Shown: positions 23,271-33,562 of the stretch, piece after piece | How the letters are laid out: each line of letters starts with the position of its first letter | How positions within the stretch are numbered: position 1 is the first letter of the stretch | DNA from: Lantana camara | Lineage: Eukaryota; Streptophyta; Magnoliopsida; Lamiales; Verbenaceae | Assembly: GCA_037501455.1 (NCBI GenBank) | Contig: CM074860.1 | Coordinates: 49,548,501-49,612,500 of the forward strand | Length of the DNA: 64,000 nt | Direction: 5' to 3' | Made by a program: the position numbers and the translations under genes | The notes under the pieces: model-generated | Told to the model about the DNA's origin: nothing | Database searches by the model: none | What the model saw: the letters and a program-made list of their open reading frames with translations, nothing else

Positions 23271-23951
23271 TCAACCCTGATAACTGTGGTCCAAAGAACC
23301 CCTGGTGGTGTCATCAGAAACGGCAACGACCTCACCCTGTCCGTGTCCTGCTGGATCATCTCCGCCATCATCATCATCATCAGACCCTCCATCGCCTCCA
23401 TCAGACTGATCCTGCATAGGCTCGGGCTCCTGAGAAGCCTGACTGACATCCTGACCCTCGACCTCCTCAACTGCCTGCTCATCAGATAAGTGATAGGTAT
23501 CATACAGGCGAGCTCTCACGCGGGCACGGTAGTGCTGGTGACGCTCCATAGAGGTGTCGCGATCGATAGTCATCTGCATAAGATCTGCCTCCAGCTCAGC
23601 AATACGAGCAGCTCTCTGATCAGCAATATGAGTCATCTCTGCAGCATGCTCACGAGCGATGTCCCTGTCAATCTGGTACTGCAGTGACTGATCCTGATAG
23701 CGCAGAGACTCCAACCTGACCTCACGGGTCCTCTGATACTCCTGAAAGTAACCATCTCTCTCAGACTCGAGATAGTGCACAACTCTATTAGGATAGGAAT
23801 ACCCAGGCCTGCCACTGTTCCTAGACCTGCGCCAGGTGTAGAGACGAGTGCCTCCACGGCGAGAAACTGCCACAGTACGCGGGGCCTCAAACTGCTCAAA
23901 GAAAGCCTCATCCATCTGCTGATTAGGATCCTGGTGTGGCTGAACTGCCAT
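23271..23951 (-). CDS. Extra ORF upstream of gag in element H: coiled-coil, acidic C-terminus, 226 aa
   Basis: This ORF of unknown function lies between primer site and gag, where chromoviruses normally have only a leader. I chose the Met of MAVQPHQDPNQQ because the longer frame would start inside the LTR. Residues 1-50 include an Arg-rich patch (SRRGGTRLYTWRRSRNSGR). Residues about 60-150 are Glu/Arg/Gln-rich with regular Leu/Ile/Ala spacing (RIAELEADLMQM), a probable coiled coil. Residues about 155-200 are strongly acidic, with a run of Asp (GGSDDDDDGGDDP). No stop or frameshift interrupts it, unlike gag-pol. Ogre elements carry an unrelated ORF1 in the same place, so this could be a comparable accessory protein. 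No family recognised. Confidence 0.6.
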   Translation of the reverse strand: MAVQPHQDPNQQMDEAFFEQFEAPRTVAVSRRGGTRLYTWRRSRNSGRPGYSYPNRVVHYLESERDGYFQEYQRTREVRLESLRYQDQSLQYQIDRDIAREHAAEMTHIADQRAARIAELEADLMQMTIDRDTSMERHQHYRARVRARLYDTYHLSDEQAVEEVEGQDVSQASQEPEPMQDQSDGGDGGSDDDDDGGDDPAGHGQGEVVAVSDDTTRGSLDHSYQG

Positions 23952-24091
23952 AGCTATACAGAAGATACCACAGATATGAAATCCAGATAACAGAACCATG
24001 CAATCCCCAAATATCCTGTCCCGATGCAATATGAGAATGATCCTGGATGCCAATGCGTGAACAATCCATGATGCAACATGAGAGCAATCTA

Positions 24092-24115
24092 GGTTAAGTC
24101 TCTTCTTACTTAACC
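24092..24115 (-). other. Stem-loop downstream of the element H primer site
   Basis: Arms GGTTAAGT and ACTTAACC (8 bp, perfect) enclose an 8-nt purine-rich loop, a few bases 3' of the primer site. It is different in sequence from the primer-site hairpins of A, C, D and E but equivalent in position. Confidence 0.75.
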
Positions 24116-24119
24116 CGAT

Positions 24120-24131
24120 GCTCTGATACCA
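24120..24131 (-). other. Primer binding site of element H
   Basis: TGGTATCAGAGC on the minus strand, complementary to initiator Met-tRNA, 8 nt from the start of the 5' LTR at 24140. Confidence 0.93.
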
Positions 24132-24139
24132 CCTCAGGC

Positions 24140-24188
24140 TGTAACGCCCCCACCCGTACCAGAACAAGAGGAGAGCGGCGTCTCAACC
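24140..24188 (-). repeat. 5' LTR of element H, first 49 bp
   Basis: It matches 13766-13814 of the 3' LTR. It ends with CAACC (24184-24188), duplicated at 33563-33567 around nested element D. Confidence 0.93.
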
Positions 24189-27100
24189 TGTAGCGCCCGG
24201 AGCGACGAGCCACCACATCCCCCGCACCTAGCCCCGAACCCACATATGAAATAGAAATCCATACATGAGCCCAAGACTAAGCGAACGGGAACCTACACAC
24301 ACTCGCTAAGCCAGGCGGAGCTAAGACAATACCAGAGCGCGCATAATATTAAGAAAGCGAAAGCATACACCAAAATCCAAGAATATAAATCCACAAAAAT
24401 GGGTTCATCTAGCCCTAGGAGCCTGTCCCGAAAATATATAAATATAATTCAAAGAGCATACATAAATCAAATCCCAGAGATGCATATACAATTCGATTAA
24501 CAAATCTAAAAGATATACAAATGTGACCGAAAGCTAATGAAATGCAACTCGAACTAGGAGACTAGAACCCGACCGACTCACGACTCCGCCTAGCACGAAC
24601 CAACCTGCAAACTGAAAAATTGAAAGGAGAGGGTCAGTCCACCGACTGAATGAGGGGGCTAACGCACACCCACACACGTATACATATAGAGCAAAGCACG
24701 TATTAAATAAAAGACTATGAACCGGGATAGGATTTTGCATACCAAACACCATTTTCGAATCAAACTTATATATATTCATATCATAATCGGACATAGCTTA
24801 CAAGAAAGGTCCTATCCCGTTTCATAATCAACATATCTAACGAATTCTTATACCCGGCGAGTACGGGTCTTACTCTAACTCCCCAAATTATTAATATACG
24901 TATTAAAACAGAAAACACAAATCATAAATCAATCCAACCCCAACAACATGTAGTTTGGGAAGCAAACCCTCACTACTCTTACCAATGCACAAGGGGTAGC
25001 TAACCCACATTGTGCTTGAAGCACAACGCCTCCTCAACCTCCAAGAGTCGCGCGTGTACTTCAAATGGGAATCGTGCATAGGCTTAACCCGACGGCCCCT
25101 GCCGTCCCGGGCGTCCTTACCCACAATTCCCTGGGCCCGGCAAATCTGAACACGACTTAACATACCAAAACTCGCAACTTAACATAATTAGAATGTAACA
25201 AACTTACATACCTTAGCATACCTTACCGTGCAACTCGGCCTATGCTTTTAACGTACCTTTCCATGTCATCCGAAAACATATCAAGTTGAAGAAGAGCAAA
25301 GCTTGCACGAAGACACACGGTTTGGAGCATAGCCTTGTTGCAAATTATTTTAAGCTCACATATGCTCATACATATAGTCCAAAACATTTAATCTTATGAC
25401 AAGATCATAAACGTATCTTATAAACACGTATCTATTATATAAATATAATAGTATAGTCACATGCGGGCTTGAAAATGAGCACGTAGGGTTGTAGGTCGTA
25501 TTAACTAAAAAGAAAACAAACCTAAGCCTCGCCTTTTACCAAAAGTGCTCACGAATGAGCGTTGACGGCCAAGAAGAGGCTAAATGGCGGAACCAACACC
25601 TCCCGAACTCAAATCTGAGACATACAAACATAAACTCATGACTTAGACTCGATCATGAACCACTTAGACGCACGGCGACTCATACGAATGCAAATGGATG
25701 TAATGCATATCATATGGATTCATACTTAGGCATATAGGAGCAAATAACGAGAGATCACATAAGAAATTCAAGAATTAAACTCATACCATATGAAATAAAC
25801 TCATAATGTGTCATATTATAGCATAATATAAGTGTTCATGAGTTTAAAATGCATAAGGGAGACAAACGATTCAAGAAAGAATTACACTTATCACTTAAGA
25901 CATATTAAATCATAACTCGTTCAAATCATATCAAATAAATTCAAAATTCCAAAACAAGCAAATTAACACATAATAATTCATGTTAGTAAAGCTTAGGGAT
26001 CATATTAGGGGTGGGAGAGAAGCAAACAAGCGAAGAAAACAAGAAAGCAAAGTTCGGAGCAAAAAAAAGAGCCACTGCCCTAAATCCACCCCGGTGGATT
26101 TTTTTCAAAGGGAAAATCCACCCCCATGGATTTAGGGCAGACTCTCTGCCTCAAATCCACCCCGGTGGATTATTTTCAAAGCAGAAATCCACCCCGGTGG
26201 GTTTGGGTCAGAGGCTAAAAAAAACGAGAAAAAGCTTCCAAAATCCATGAAAACCCATCTTAAACCAAAGTAACAACATCAAGGCATGAAATGGTGTAAA
26301 TATACAACAAATACATGCAAGAAAAACATACTAAATCAGCTCCAAACATGCAAGTTTCAAACCGGAAACTAAGGAGAGCAAAATAGGCATGAGTTTCATC
26401 AAATTCCTCCCAAGAACTCAAAAGAGCATTAATGGAAAATCATCAAATAACCAACTACCATCAAATAGGATCAAATATTAGCAAGAAATGAGCCATAGAG
26501 AATAACATACAAGTCTTCACACTCATGAAAGGCAAAAGATGCATAAGTTCTTCAAAGATCTTCAAAACCTAACTATTCATTAACCCTAGCATATTCATGA
26601 ATCTCTACCATGAAAGCATGATTTAAGGAGTGAAAAATAATCAGAAGAACAAGGAGATCAAGAATCCTAACTTACCTTAAAAGATTGGAGCAAGAAAGGA
26701 TGAAAATCTTGAGCTTAATGGCCAAAAATGGAGAAATGGCTAGGGAGCTTTCTCTTCTCTTCTTCCTTCTCTCCTTGGATCGATTTTCAGCTGAAAGTGG
26801 GAGGAGAGAGATGGCTTTTTGGTGTAATAAGTCAAGGCTAGTACATGGGGTAGGTTTATTAGCTCTCAAGTGGCATCTTAGGTGCGTTTTAGGTACGTAG
26901 AGCCGAAATCTGCATTGTTTGGGGTCGAAACGGCATCAAAAAGATACAAGGCTTATTCCATTGGCTCCAAATCGTCGATTCGAGTCCAATGGAGCTGACG
27001 GAACTCGAATCCGAGTTCCCTAGCTCAAGATACGAATTAAGGACTCAGGAGTGGCCAATTTGCAAAAAGGCCCAAAAATTCAAATAAAGTGCAATTGAGT

Positions 27101-27399
27101 CCAAGGCAAGTTAATACATACAAATAAGTCCTAAAATCATCTAATTCACATAGTTCACAAAGTTGACATACTCGGGATTCTAATTTATAAATCACAAATT
27201 TCACAAATTGCATATATTCACATTAGGAGCTCAATTGGGGAAAAATTATTAACAAATAATTCAAGTAGTTAATATGAGAAATAAAATGTGAGAACATACG
27301 TCATATAAAGTCATCAATTAAATAAGGAATCAACTAAGTTATGGGAAATAAACTCACACGTGACGCGTACCTGTACGTTCGAGCGAGCGGGGTGTCACA
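24189..27399 (-). repeat. 3' LTR of element D (3,211 bp)
   Basis: It runs TGTAGCGCCC to GGGGTGTCACA. In sense direction: CT-rich leader near 26750-26830, strong donor AAG/GTAAGTT at 26676, palindromes at 26082-26204, GGCGAGG at the mini-exon donor (GGTGAGG in the 5' LTR), and hairpin CAGTCCACCGACTG at 24635-24648. Short open frames recur in both LTRs but carry no domain. Confidence 0.94.
26082..26204. repeat. Array of four AAATCCACC-CC-GGTGGATTT palindromes in LTR D (3' copy)
   Basis: Copies at 26082-26101, 26114-26133, 26153-26172 and 26185-26204, about 31-39 bp apart, each with 9-bp arms and a 2-bp centre. The second has CCCATGG instead of CCCGGTGG. Confidence 0.92.
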
Positions 27400-27436
27400 A
27401 TCTTCCCCCCTTAAGAGAACCTGGTCCCCAGGTTCT
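27400..27436 (-). other. Polypurine tract and upstream stem-loop of element D
   Basis: Minus strand CTTAAGGGGGGAAGAT abuts the LTR. Upstream is AGAACCTGG-GGA-CCAGGTTCT (27416-27436), a perfect 9-bp stem. Confidence 0.88.
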
Positions 27437-29353
27437 ACTGCTCGAGTTTTAAGCTCGAACAACTTCCGTATTCACCCAAGTTCGAGGTTCATGACGTCCC
27501 GACAAGGGTTAGCTCGGTAAGGTCTTCCAACACGAAGGGGGTTTGATCAACTCTTGAAGTCTTGATGGAGTAATTCCTCACCGCTTGATCCGGGCTAGGA
27601 GCAAGTCAAACATCTCGCACGGTAGGAGGGTCCAAATTTGATTCATCACCCACCGTTTGATTTGTTCCAAACTAACTCAAGAGTTCGGCATTACACGAGT
27701 AGCGTAGTTACTGGACTTTCACCACTCGCACCTTCTAACTCGGGAAGTTCCTCCAAGATGGCCATCCTTCTATTCGTTATTGCCTCGAAAGTTCATTGCA
27801 ACCTCGACCCTCGACTTACCACCCTCTCGTACTCTCAGGACAAGTAAGCACTTAACAGGTAACAAATACACACAAGAACAAATGACAATAATCTAAATAG
27901 CAAAACAAGAATGCATGATGTGCGTGCCATGAATGATTTGTGTACCGTTCATCGTTGTTTGGAATTTCTTGACATCTGGATGATTAGGTGAGTAGCCAAA
28001 GTTGGTGTTGTAAGGCTTACAACTCGACAATCTCGATCTCAAGTTTCTTGGAAGAATCCTAACTTGATAATCGATTTCTTTCTCCAACTCCGTATGTTCT
28101 AATCACCGTATCCACTCGGTGGACTCTCATTGTCCCACCTAACAATCCCCTTGTAGTGGTGTGGAGTTGCTCTGGTCGAGCCGTTTTGAAAGTTTCTCTC
28201 TACTCCTCTTTGAATTAACCCTTCCCATGCTGGGCCAAAAGGTGTAAGAGCACGTCCTAGGTGACTTTGGACCATGGCCAGATAATTTTCGAATTCCTTT
28301 AAAACCCCACGGTCTTCAAAATCTTTGTAAATCTTCTTACATCTACTAGTATATCTGCACGGTCTGAGATTATGATTTCTTGAATCTAATTCTTCTATTT
28401 CCATAGAATTAGTATCCTGACTTCTTCCTACTAATCGACCTCCAACTATTGTTTCGAATCTTTACTTAGTTATCACCTCGATGGAAGTCCCTTGATTTTA
28501 CTCTGTACGAATTCGAATTGGTTGCATGACTTGTCCTCTATTGACTTGCACTTGGGTAGACAATTGCCTTCCAAAACTCTTTGTCGGCCTTTCTTTATCG
28601 TTTTCATTTGTTGCTTTATATCTCCCAATTCAACTTCACAACACGGCCAAATCCACTTGGATCTGGAAAGTAAACTCCAATCCATCCTGAAGATAGAACT
28701 TCTCGCATCTTGGTTTTTCTATAGACTTGGAATCACTGTAATGATCGATTCTTTTTATATTCTCCCAATACTACTTCTTCCTTACCCAAAATCCAAGGTG
28801 TTTCAATTCTTTCCCTTGCTCTTTTCTTGGTTTAGACAATCTTGTGGAATCGGATTAAAGTTTCTCTAGAATCGAGAGTTATTCGTTTCCCTCCTAGGAA
28901 TTGGGTTTAAATACTTATCCCCGGTTCCACTTCTTATTTCGACACTTTCTTGATTATTCATCGTTGGAAAAGGCCTTCCCTCTCTAAATCCAAACTGCTA
29001 CATCAAGTAGATAAGGAGGAGGTTCATGTGTACCGATTTCTCCCTTTGATTAAGCCCTCAACTTCTTGATATAACTTCAACCGGATATTTAAAATCACCA
29101 CTTTCTTCTTACCCCGGTTTTCACCCTCACAAAGGGAGACTTCTCTCAATTATAAGCTATCATGAAAACATTAAACTCATGCATGTCGGGTTAGATTTGC
29201 ATATGCTATGCATCACGTTATCACCAACTCAGGCAAGAAAACAACAAGAAATAGCAATATGTAACACACATTCCAAGTAAGTGTAAAATACAATGTGGGA
29301 TGGATGCTCGTGCAATGGATGCAATTACCTCCCGGGAGTCTCTTTGGTCTTTG
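27437..29353 (-). other. Element D internal region, non-coding part
   Basis: I see no intact gene. A short minus-strand frame (28473-28685) contains SKWIWPCCEVELG, similar to QAKLSCCKVELG in element C (39180-39407), so the two internal regions share ancestry. Blocks at 27926-27954 and 29155-29200 recur in C, E or I. Short plus-strand open frames are antisense to this ancestral sequence. Confidence 0.6.
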
Positions 29354-29569
29354 TCATTCATATTCTTCCAACTTGTGTTTCAGCGATCCACATCTATAGC
29401 ATTGGCCCAACCTCTTCCAACAATTCTCATAAGTATGAGAATTTCTTCTATAATGAACACGCGACGGTTGCTCCACGGTTGAGGATTCCTTCGCTTTCTT
29501 CTTTCCTTTCGATCCCACTTGAGAGTCCTCTCGGTCCCTTTTTAATCCCGATCCCGAGCTACTTCCCAA
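29354..29569 (-). pseudogene. Degenerate second nucleocapsid-like segment in element D
   Basis: It is in the same frame as the zinc-knuckle ORF upstream. The tail HTYENCWKRLGQCYRCGSLKHKLEEY mirrors the intact ORF's second half (HSYKRCWERLGKCTRCGSSEHKINVC), but the first knuckle has lost its leading cysteines and the second ends in Tyr instead of Cys. It is best read as a decayed tandem duplicate. Confidence 0.55.
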
Positions 29570-29644
29570 TCACATCCTTCCTACTCGGCTCTTTTCTTTT
29601 AGTTTCTTGGATTCAACTCGAAAAGCTTCTCGGGTACTTACAAT

Positions 29645-30049
29645 CTAAGCTTTAGACTCTATCCCATTTTTTATTATTATTATTTTTTTAAATTCCCGAA
29701 GGTCTTCCCTAATTCCATCTTTAAATTGAGCCACTCTTTCGGATTCGTTCGGTCTTCTTGAATAGATGCGAGGGCATACGTTAATCTTGTGTTCAGAGGA
29801 GCCACATCTAGTACACTTGCCCAACCTTTCCCAACACCTCTTATAACTATGGTTGGGTCCTCCACAATGGTTGCATGGAATCTGGTCTTCGGGAAACGAC
29901 GTGTTTGATAAGAACATAAGATCATTTCCAATAAATCGAGCTATTTTACCCTTCATCTTGGTGGATTGATTATTGGTGCGATGATTCGGCGGTCTCGGTC
30001 TTGAAGAGCCTTCATCTCTATTTGATCCCAATTCCAACTTAGGGGCCAT
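29645..30049 (-). CDS. Small nucleocapsid-like ORF with two CCHC zinc knuckles (element D, 134 aa)
   Basis: I take the Met of MAPKLELGSNRDEG as start; an upstream Met in the same frame (30124) is possible. The N-terminus is polar and basic (SSRPRPPNHRTNNQSTKMKGK). Two perfect C-x2-C-x4-H-x4-C knuckles follow: CNHCGGPNHSYKRC and CTRCGSSEHKINVC. The C-terminus is charged. Such knuckles bind RNA in the nucleocapsid part of gag. Here they stand alone, at the gag position about 290 bp from the primer site, with no capsid domain. It could help package element RNA into particles supplied by an autonomous relative, or be a relic of gag after deletion. It is intact in this copy. Confidence 0.65.
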   Translation of the reverse strand: MAPKLELGSNRDEGSSRPRPPNHRTNNQSTKMKGKIARFIGNDLMFLSNTSFPEDQIPCNHCGGPNHSYKRCWERLGKCTRCGSSEHKINVCPRIYSRRPNESERVAQFKDGIREDLREFKKIIIIKNGIESKA

Positions 30050-30341
30050 GATCGTTGAGATTAGTGGTTGCTTGTTATAAGATGATAAACTACAATACAC
30101 AAGGGAGGCAAAGGTATAATGCATGCGGTTAGTGAGTGATTATGGCACGTAAATAGAACAACTAGCGCATGTAAAATATGCAACAACTATAATTAATAAA
30201 AAGAAAGTAGAAATTTTAAAACACATAATTCAAGAAAATTCACATATTTCGATGCAATGCACACATTAGCACGTTTTTCCTACGCCGTACGACCTAGACT
30301 CGACGCAACACGACACTAGAACTCCGGTTTTGCAACCCGGA

Positions 30342-30353
30342 GCTCTGATACCA
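30342..30353 (-). other. Primer binding site of element D
   Basis: TGGTATCAGAGC on the minus strand, 8 nt from the LTR start at 30362. The stem CTCCGG..CCGGAG follows at once. The leader CTAGGTCGTACGGC beyond it is shared with A, C and E. Confidence 0.92.
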
Positions 30354-30361
30354 CTTTAAGA

Positions 30362-33300
30362 TGTAGCGCCCGGAGCGACGAGCCACCACATCCCCCGCAC
30401 CTAGGCCCGAACCCACATATGAAATAGAAATCCATACATGAGCCCAAGACTAAGCGAACGGGAACCTACACACACTCGCTAAGCCAGGTGGATACCAGAG
30501 CGCGCATAATATTAAGAAAGCGAAAGCATACACCAAAATCCAAGAAGATAAATCCACAAAAACGGGTTCATCTAGCCCTAGGAGCCTGTCCCGAAAATAT
30601 ATAAATATAATTCAAAGAGCATACATAAATCAAATCCCAGAGATGCATATACAATTCGATTAACAAATCTAAAAGATATACAAATGTGACCGAAAGCTAA
30701 TGAAATGCAACTCGAACTAGGAGACTAGAACCCGACCGACTCACGACTCCGCCTAGCACGAACCAACCTGCAAACTGAAAAATTGAAAGGAGAGGGTCAG
30801 TCCACCGACTGAATGAGGGGGCTAACGCACACCCACACACGTATACATATAGAGTAAAGCACGTATTAAATAAAAGACTATGAACCGGGATAGGATTTTG
30901 CATACCAAACACCATTTTCGAATCAAACTTATATATATTCATATCATAATCGGACATAGCTTACAAGAAAGGTCCTATCCCGTTTCATAATCAAAATATC
31001 TAACGAATTCTTATACCCGGCGAGTACGGGTCTTACTCTAACTCCCCAACTTATTAATATACGTATTAAAACAGAACACGCAAATCATAAATCAATCCAA
31101 CCCCAACAACATGTAGTTCGGGGAGCAAACCCTCACTACTCTTACCAATGCACAAGGGGTAGCTAACCCACATTGTGCTTGAAGCACAACGCCTCCTCAA
31201 CCTCCAAGAGTCGCGCGTGTACTTCAAATGGGAATCGTGCACAGGCTTAACCAGACGGCCCCTGCCATCCCGGGCGTCCTTACCCACAATTCCCTGGGCC
31301 CGGCAAATCTGAACAAGACTTAACATACCAAAACTCGCAACTTAACATAATTAGAATGTAACAAACTTACATACCTTAGCATACCTTACCGTGCAACTCG
31401 GCCTATGCTTTTAACGTACCTCTCCATGTCATCCGAAAACATATCAAGTTGAAGAAGAGCAAAGCTTGCACGAAGACACACGGTTTGGAGCATAGCCTTG
31501 TTGCAAATTATTTTAAGCTCACATATGCTCATACATATAGTCCAAAACATTTAATCTTATGACAAGATCATAAACGTATCTTATAAACACGTATCTATTA
31601 TATAAATACAATAGTATAGTCACATGCGGGCTTGAAAATGAGCACGTAGGGTTGTAGGTCGTATTAACTAAAAAGAAAACAAACCTAAGCCTCACCTTTT
31701 ACCAAAAGTGCTCACGGATGAGCGTTGACGGCCAAGAAGAGGCTAAATGGCGGAACCAACACCTCCCGAACTCAAATCTGAGACATACAAACATAAACTC
31801 ATGACTTAGACTCGATCATGAACCACTTCGATGCACAGCGACTCATACGAATGCAAATGGATGTAATGCATATCATATGGATTCATACTTAGGCATATCG
31901 GAGCAAATAACGAGAGATCACATAAGGAACTCAAGAATTAAACTCATACCATATGAAATAAACTCATAATATGTCATATTATAGCATAATATAAGTGTTC
32001 ATGAGTTTAAAATGCATAAGGGAGACAAACGATTCAAGAAAGAATTACACTTATCACTTAAGACATATTAAATCATAACTCGTTCAAATCATATCAAATA
32101 AATTCAAAATTCCAAAACAAGCAAATTAACACATAATAATTCATGTTAGTAAAGCTTAGGGATCATATTAGGAGTGGGAGAGAAGCAAACAAGCGAAGAA
32201 AACAAGAAAGCAAAGTTCGGAGCAAAAAAAAGAGCCACTGCCCTAAATCCACCCCGGTGTATTTTTTTCAAAGGGAAAATCCACCCCCATGGATTTAGGG
32301 CAGACTCTCTGCCTCAAATCCACCCCGGTGGATTATTTTCAAAGCAGAAATCCACCCCGGTGGATTTGGGTCAGAGGCTAAAAAAAACGAGAAAAAGCTT
32401 CCAAAATCCATGAAAACCCATCTGAAACCAAAGTAACAACATCAAGGCATGAAATGGTGCAAATATACAACAAATACATGCAAGAAAAACATACTAAATC
32501 AGCTCCAAACATGCAAGTTTCAAACCGGAAACTAAGGAGAGCAAAATAGGCATGAGTTTCATCAAATTCCTCCCAAGAACTCAAAAGAGCATTAATGGAA
32601 AATCATCAAATAACCAACTACCATCAAATAGGATCAAATATTAGCAAGAAATGAGCCATAGAGAATAACATACAAGTCTTCACACTCATGAAAGGCAAAA
32701 GATGCATAAGTTCTTCAAAGATCTTCAAAACCTAACTATTCATTAACCCTAGCATATTCATGAATCTCTACCATGAAAGCATGATTTAAGGAGTGAAAAA
32801 TAATCAGAAGAACAAGGAGATCAAGAATCCTAACTTACCTTAAAAGATTGGAGCAAGAAAGGATGAAAATCTTGAGCTTAAGGGCAAAAAATGGAGAAAT
32901 GGCTAGGGAGCTTTCTCTTCTCTTCTTCCTTCTCTCCTTGGATCGATTTTCAGCTGAAAGTGGGAGGAGAGAGATGGATTTTTGGTGTAATAAGTCAAGG
33001 CTAGTACATGGGGTAGGTTTATTAGCTCTCAAGTGGCATCTTAGGTGCGTATTAGGTACGTAGAGCCGAAATCTACATCGTTGGGGGTCGAAACGGCATC
33101 AAAAAGATACAAGGCTTATTCCATTGGCTCCAAATCATCGATTCGAGTCCAATGGAGGTGACGGAACTCAAATCCGAGTTCCCTAGCTCAAGATACGAAT
33201 TTAGGACTCAGGAGTGGCCAATTTGCAAAAAGGCCCAAAAATTCAAATAAAGTGCAATTGAGTCCAAGGCAAGTTAATACATACAAATAAGTCCTAAAAT

Positions 33301-33562
33301 CATCTAATTCACATAGTTCACAAAGTTGACATACTCGGGATTCTAATTTATAAATCGCAAATTTCACAAATTGCATATATTCACATTAGGAGCTCAATTG
33401 GGGAAAAATTATTAACAAATAATTCAAGTAGTTAATATGAGAAATAAAATGTGAGAACATACGTCATATAAAGTCATCAATTAAATAAGGAATCAACTAA
33501 GTTATGGGAAATAAACTCACACGTGACGCGTACCTGTACGTGCGAGCGAGCGGGGTGTCACA
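30362..33562 (-). repeat. 5' LTR of element D (3,201 bp)
   Basis: It matches the 3' LTR with scattered substitutions and a roughly 10-bp deletion near its start. Palindromes at 32245-32367, donor AAG/GTAAGTT at 32839, predicted mini-exon at 31696-31777 with intact GGTGAGG. Confidence 0.94.
32245..32367. repeat. Palindrome array in 5' LTR of element D
   Basis: Four copies as in the 3' LTR. The first has drifted (GGTGTATTT arm) while the last (32348-32367) is perfect. In the 3' LTR the opposite is true, so mutations fall on different copies. Confidence 0.92.

Larger units (their letters stand above)
24189..33562 (-). mobile_element. Element D: non-autonomous LTR retrotransposon, complete (9,374 bp)
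   Basis: D has two near-identical LTRs (3,211 and 3,201 bp; a small indel near 24312/30489), an internal region of 2,962 bp, a primer site, a polypurine tract and a perfect TSD CAACC. High LTR similarity indicates a recent insertion, after H. It lacks capsid, protease, RT and integrase. The only recognisable product is a small double zinc-knuckle ORF. It is a large non-autonomous (LARD-like) element. Confidence 0.95.

Noticed and set aside
26011..26250. 79-codon ORF over the palindrome array of LTR D, repeated in the other LTR
   Set aside because: The repeated peptide is a by-product of the repeated palindrome; no start context or domain.
28492..28869. 125-codon plus-strand ORF inside element D
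   Set aside because: Antisense to the ancestral CCEVELG-containing frame shared with element C; hydrophobic-biased and domain-free.
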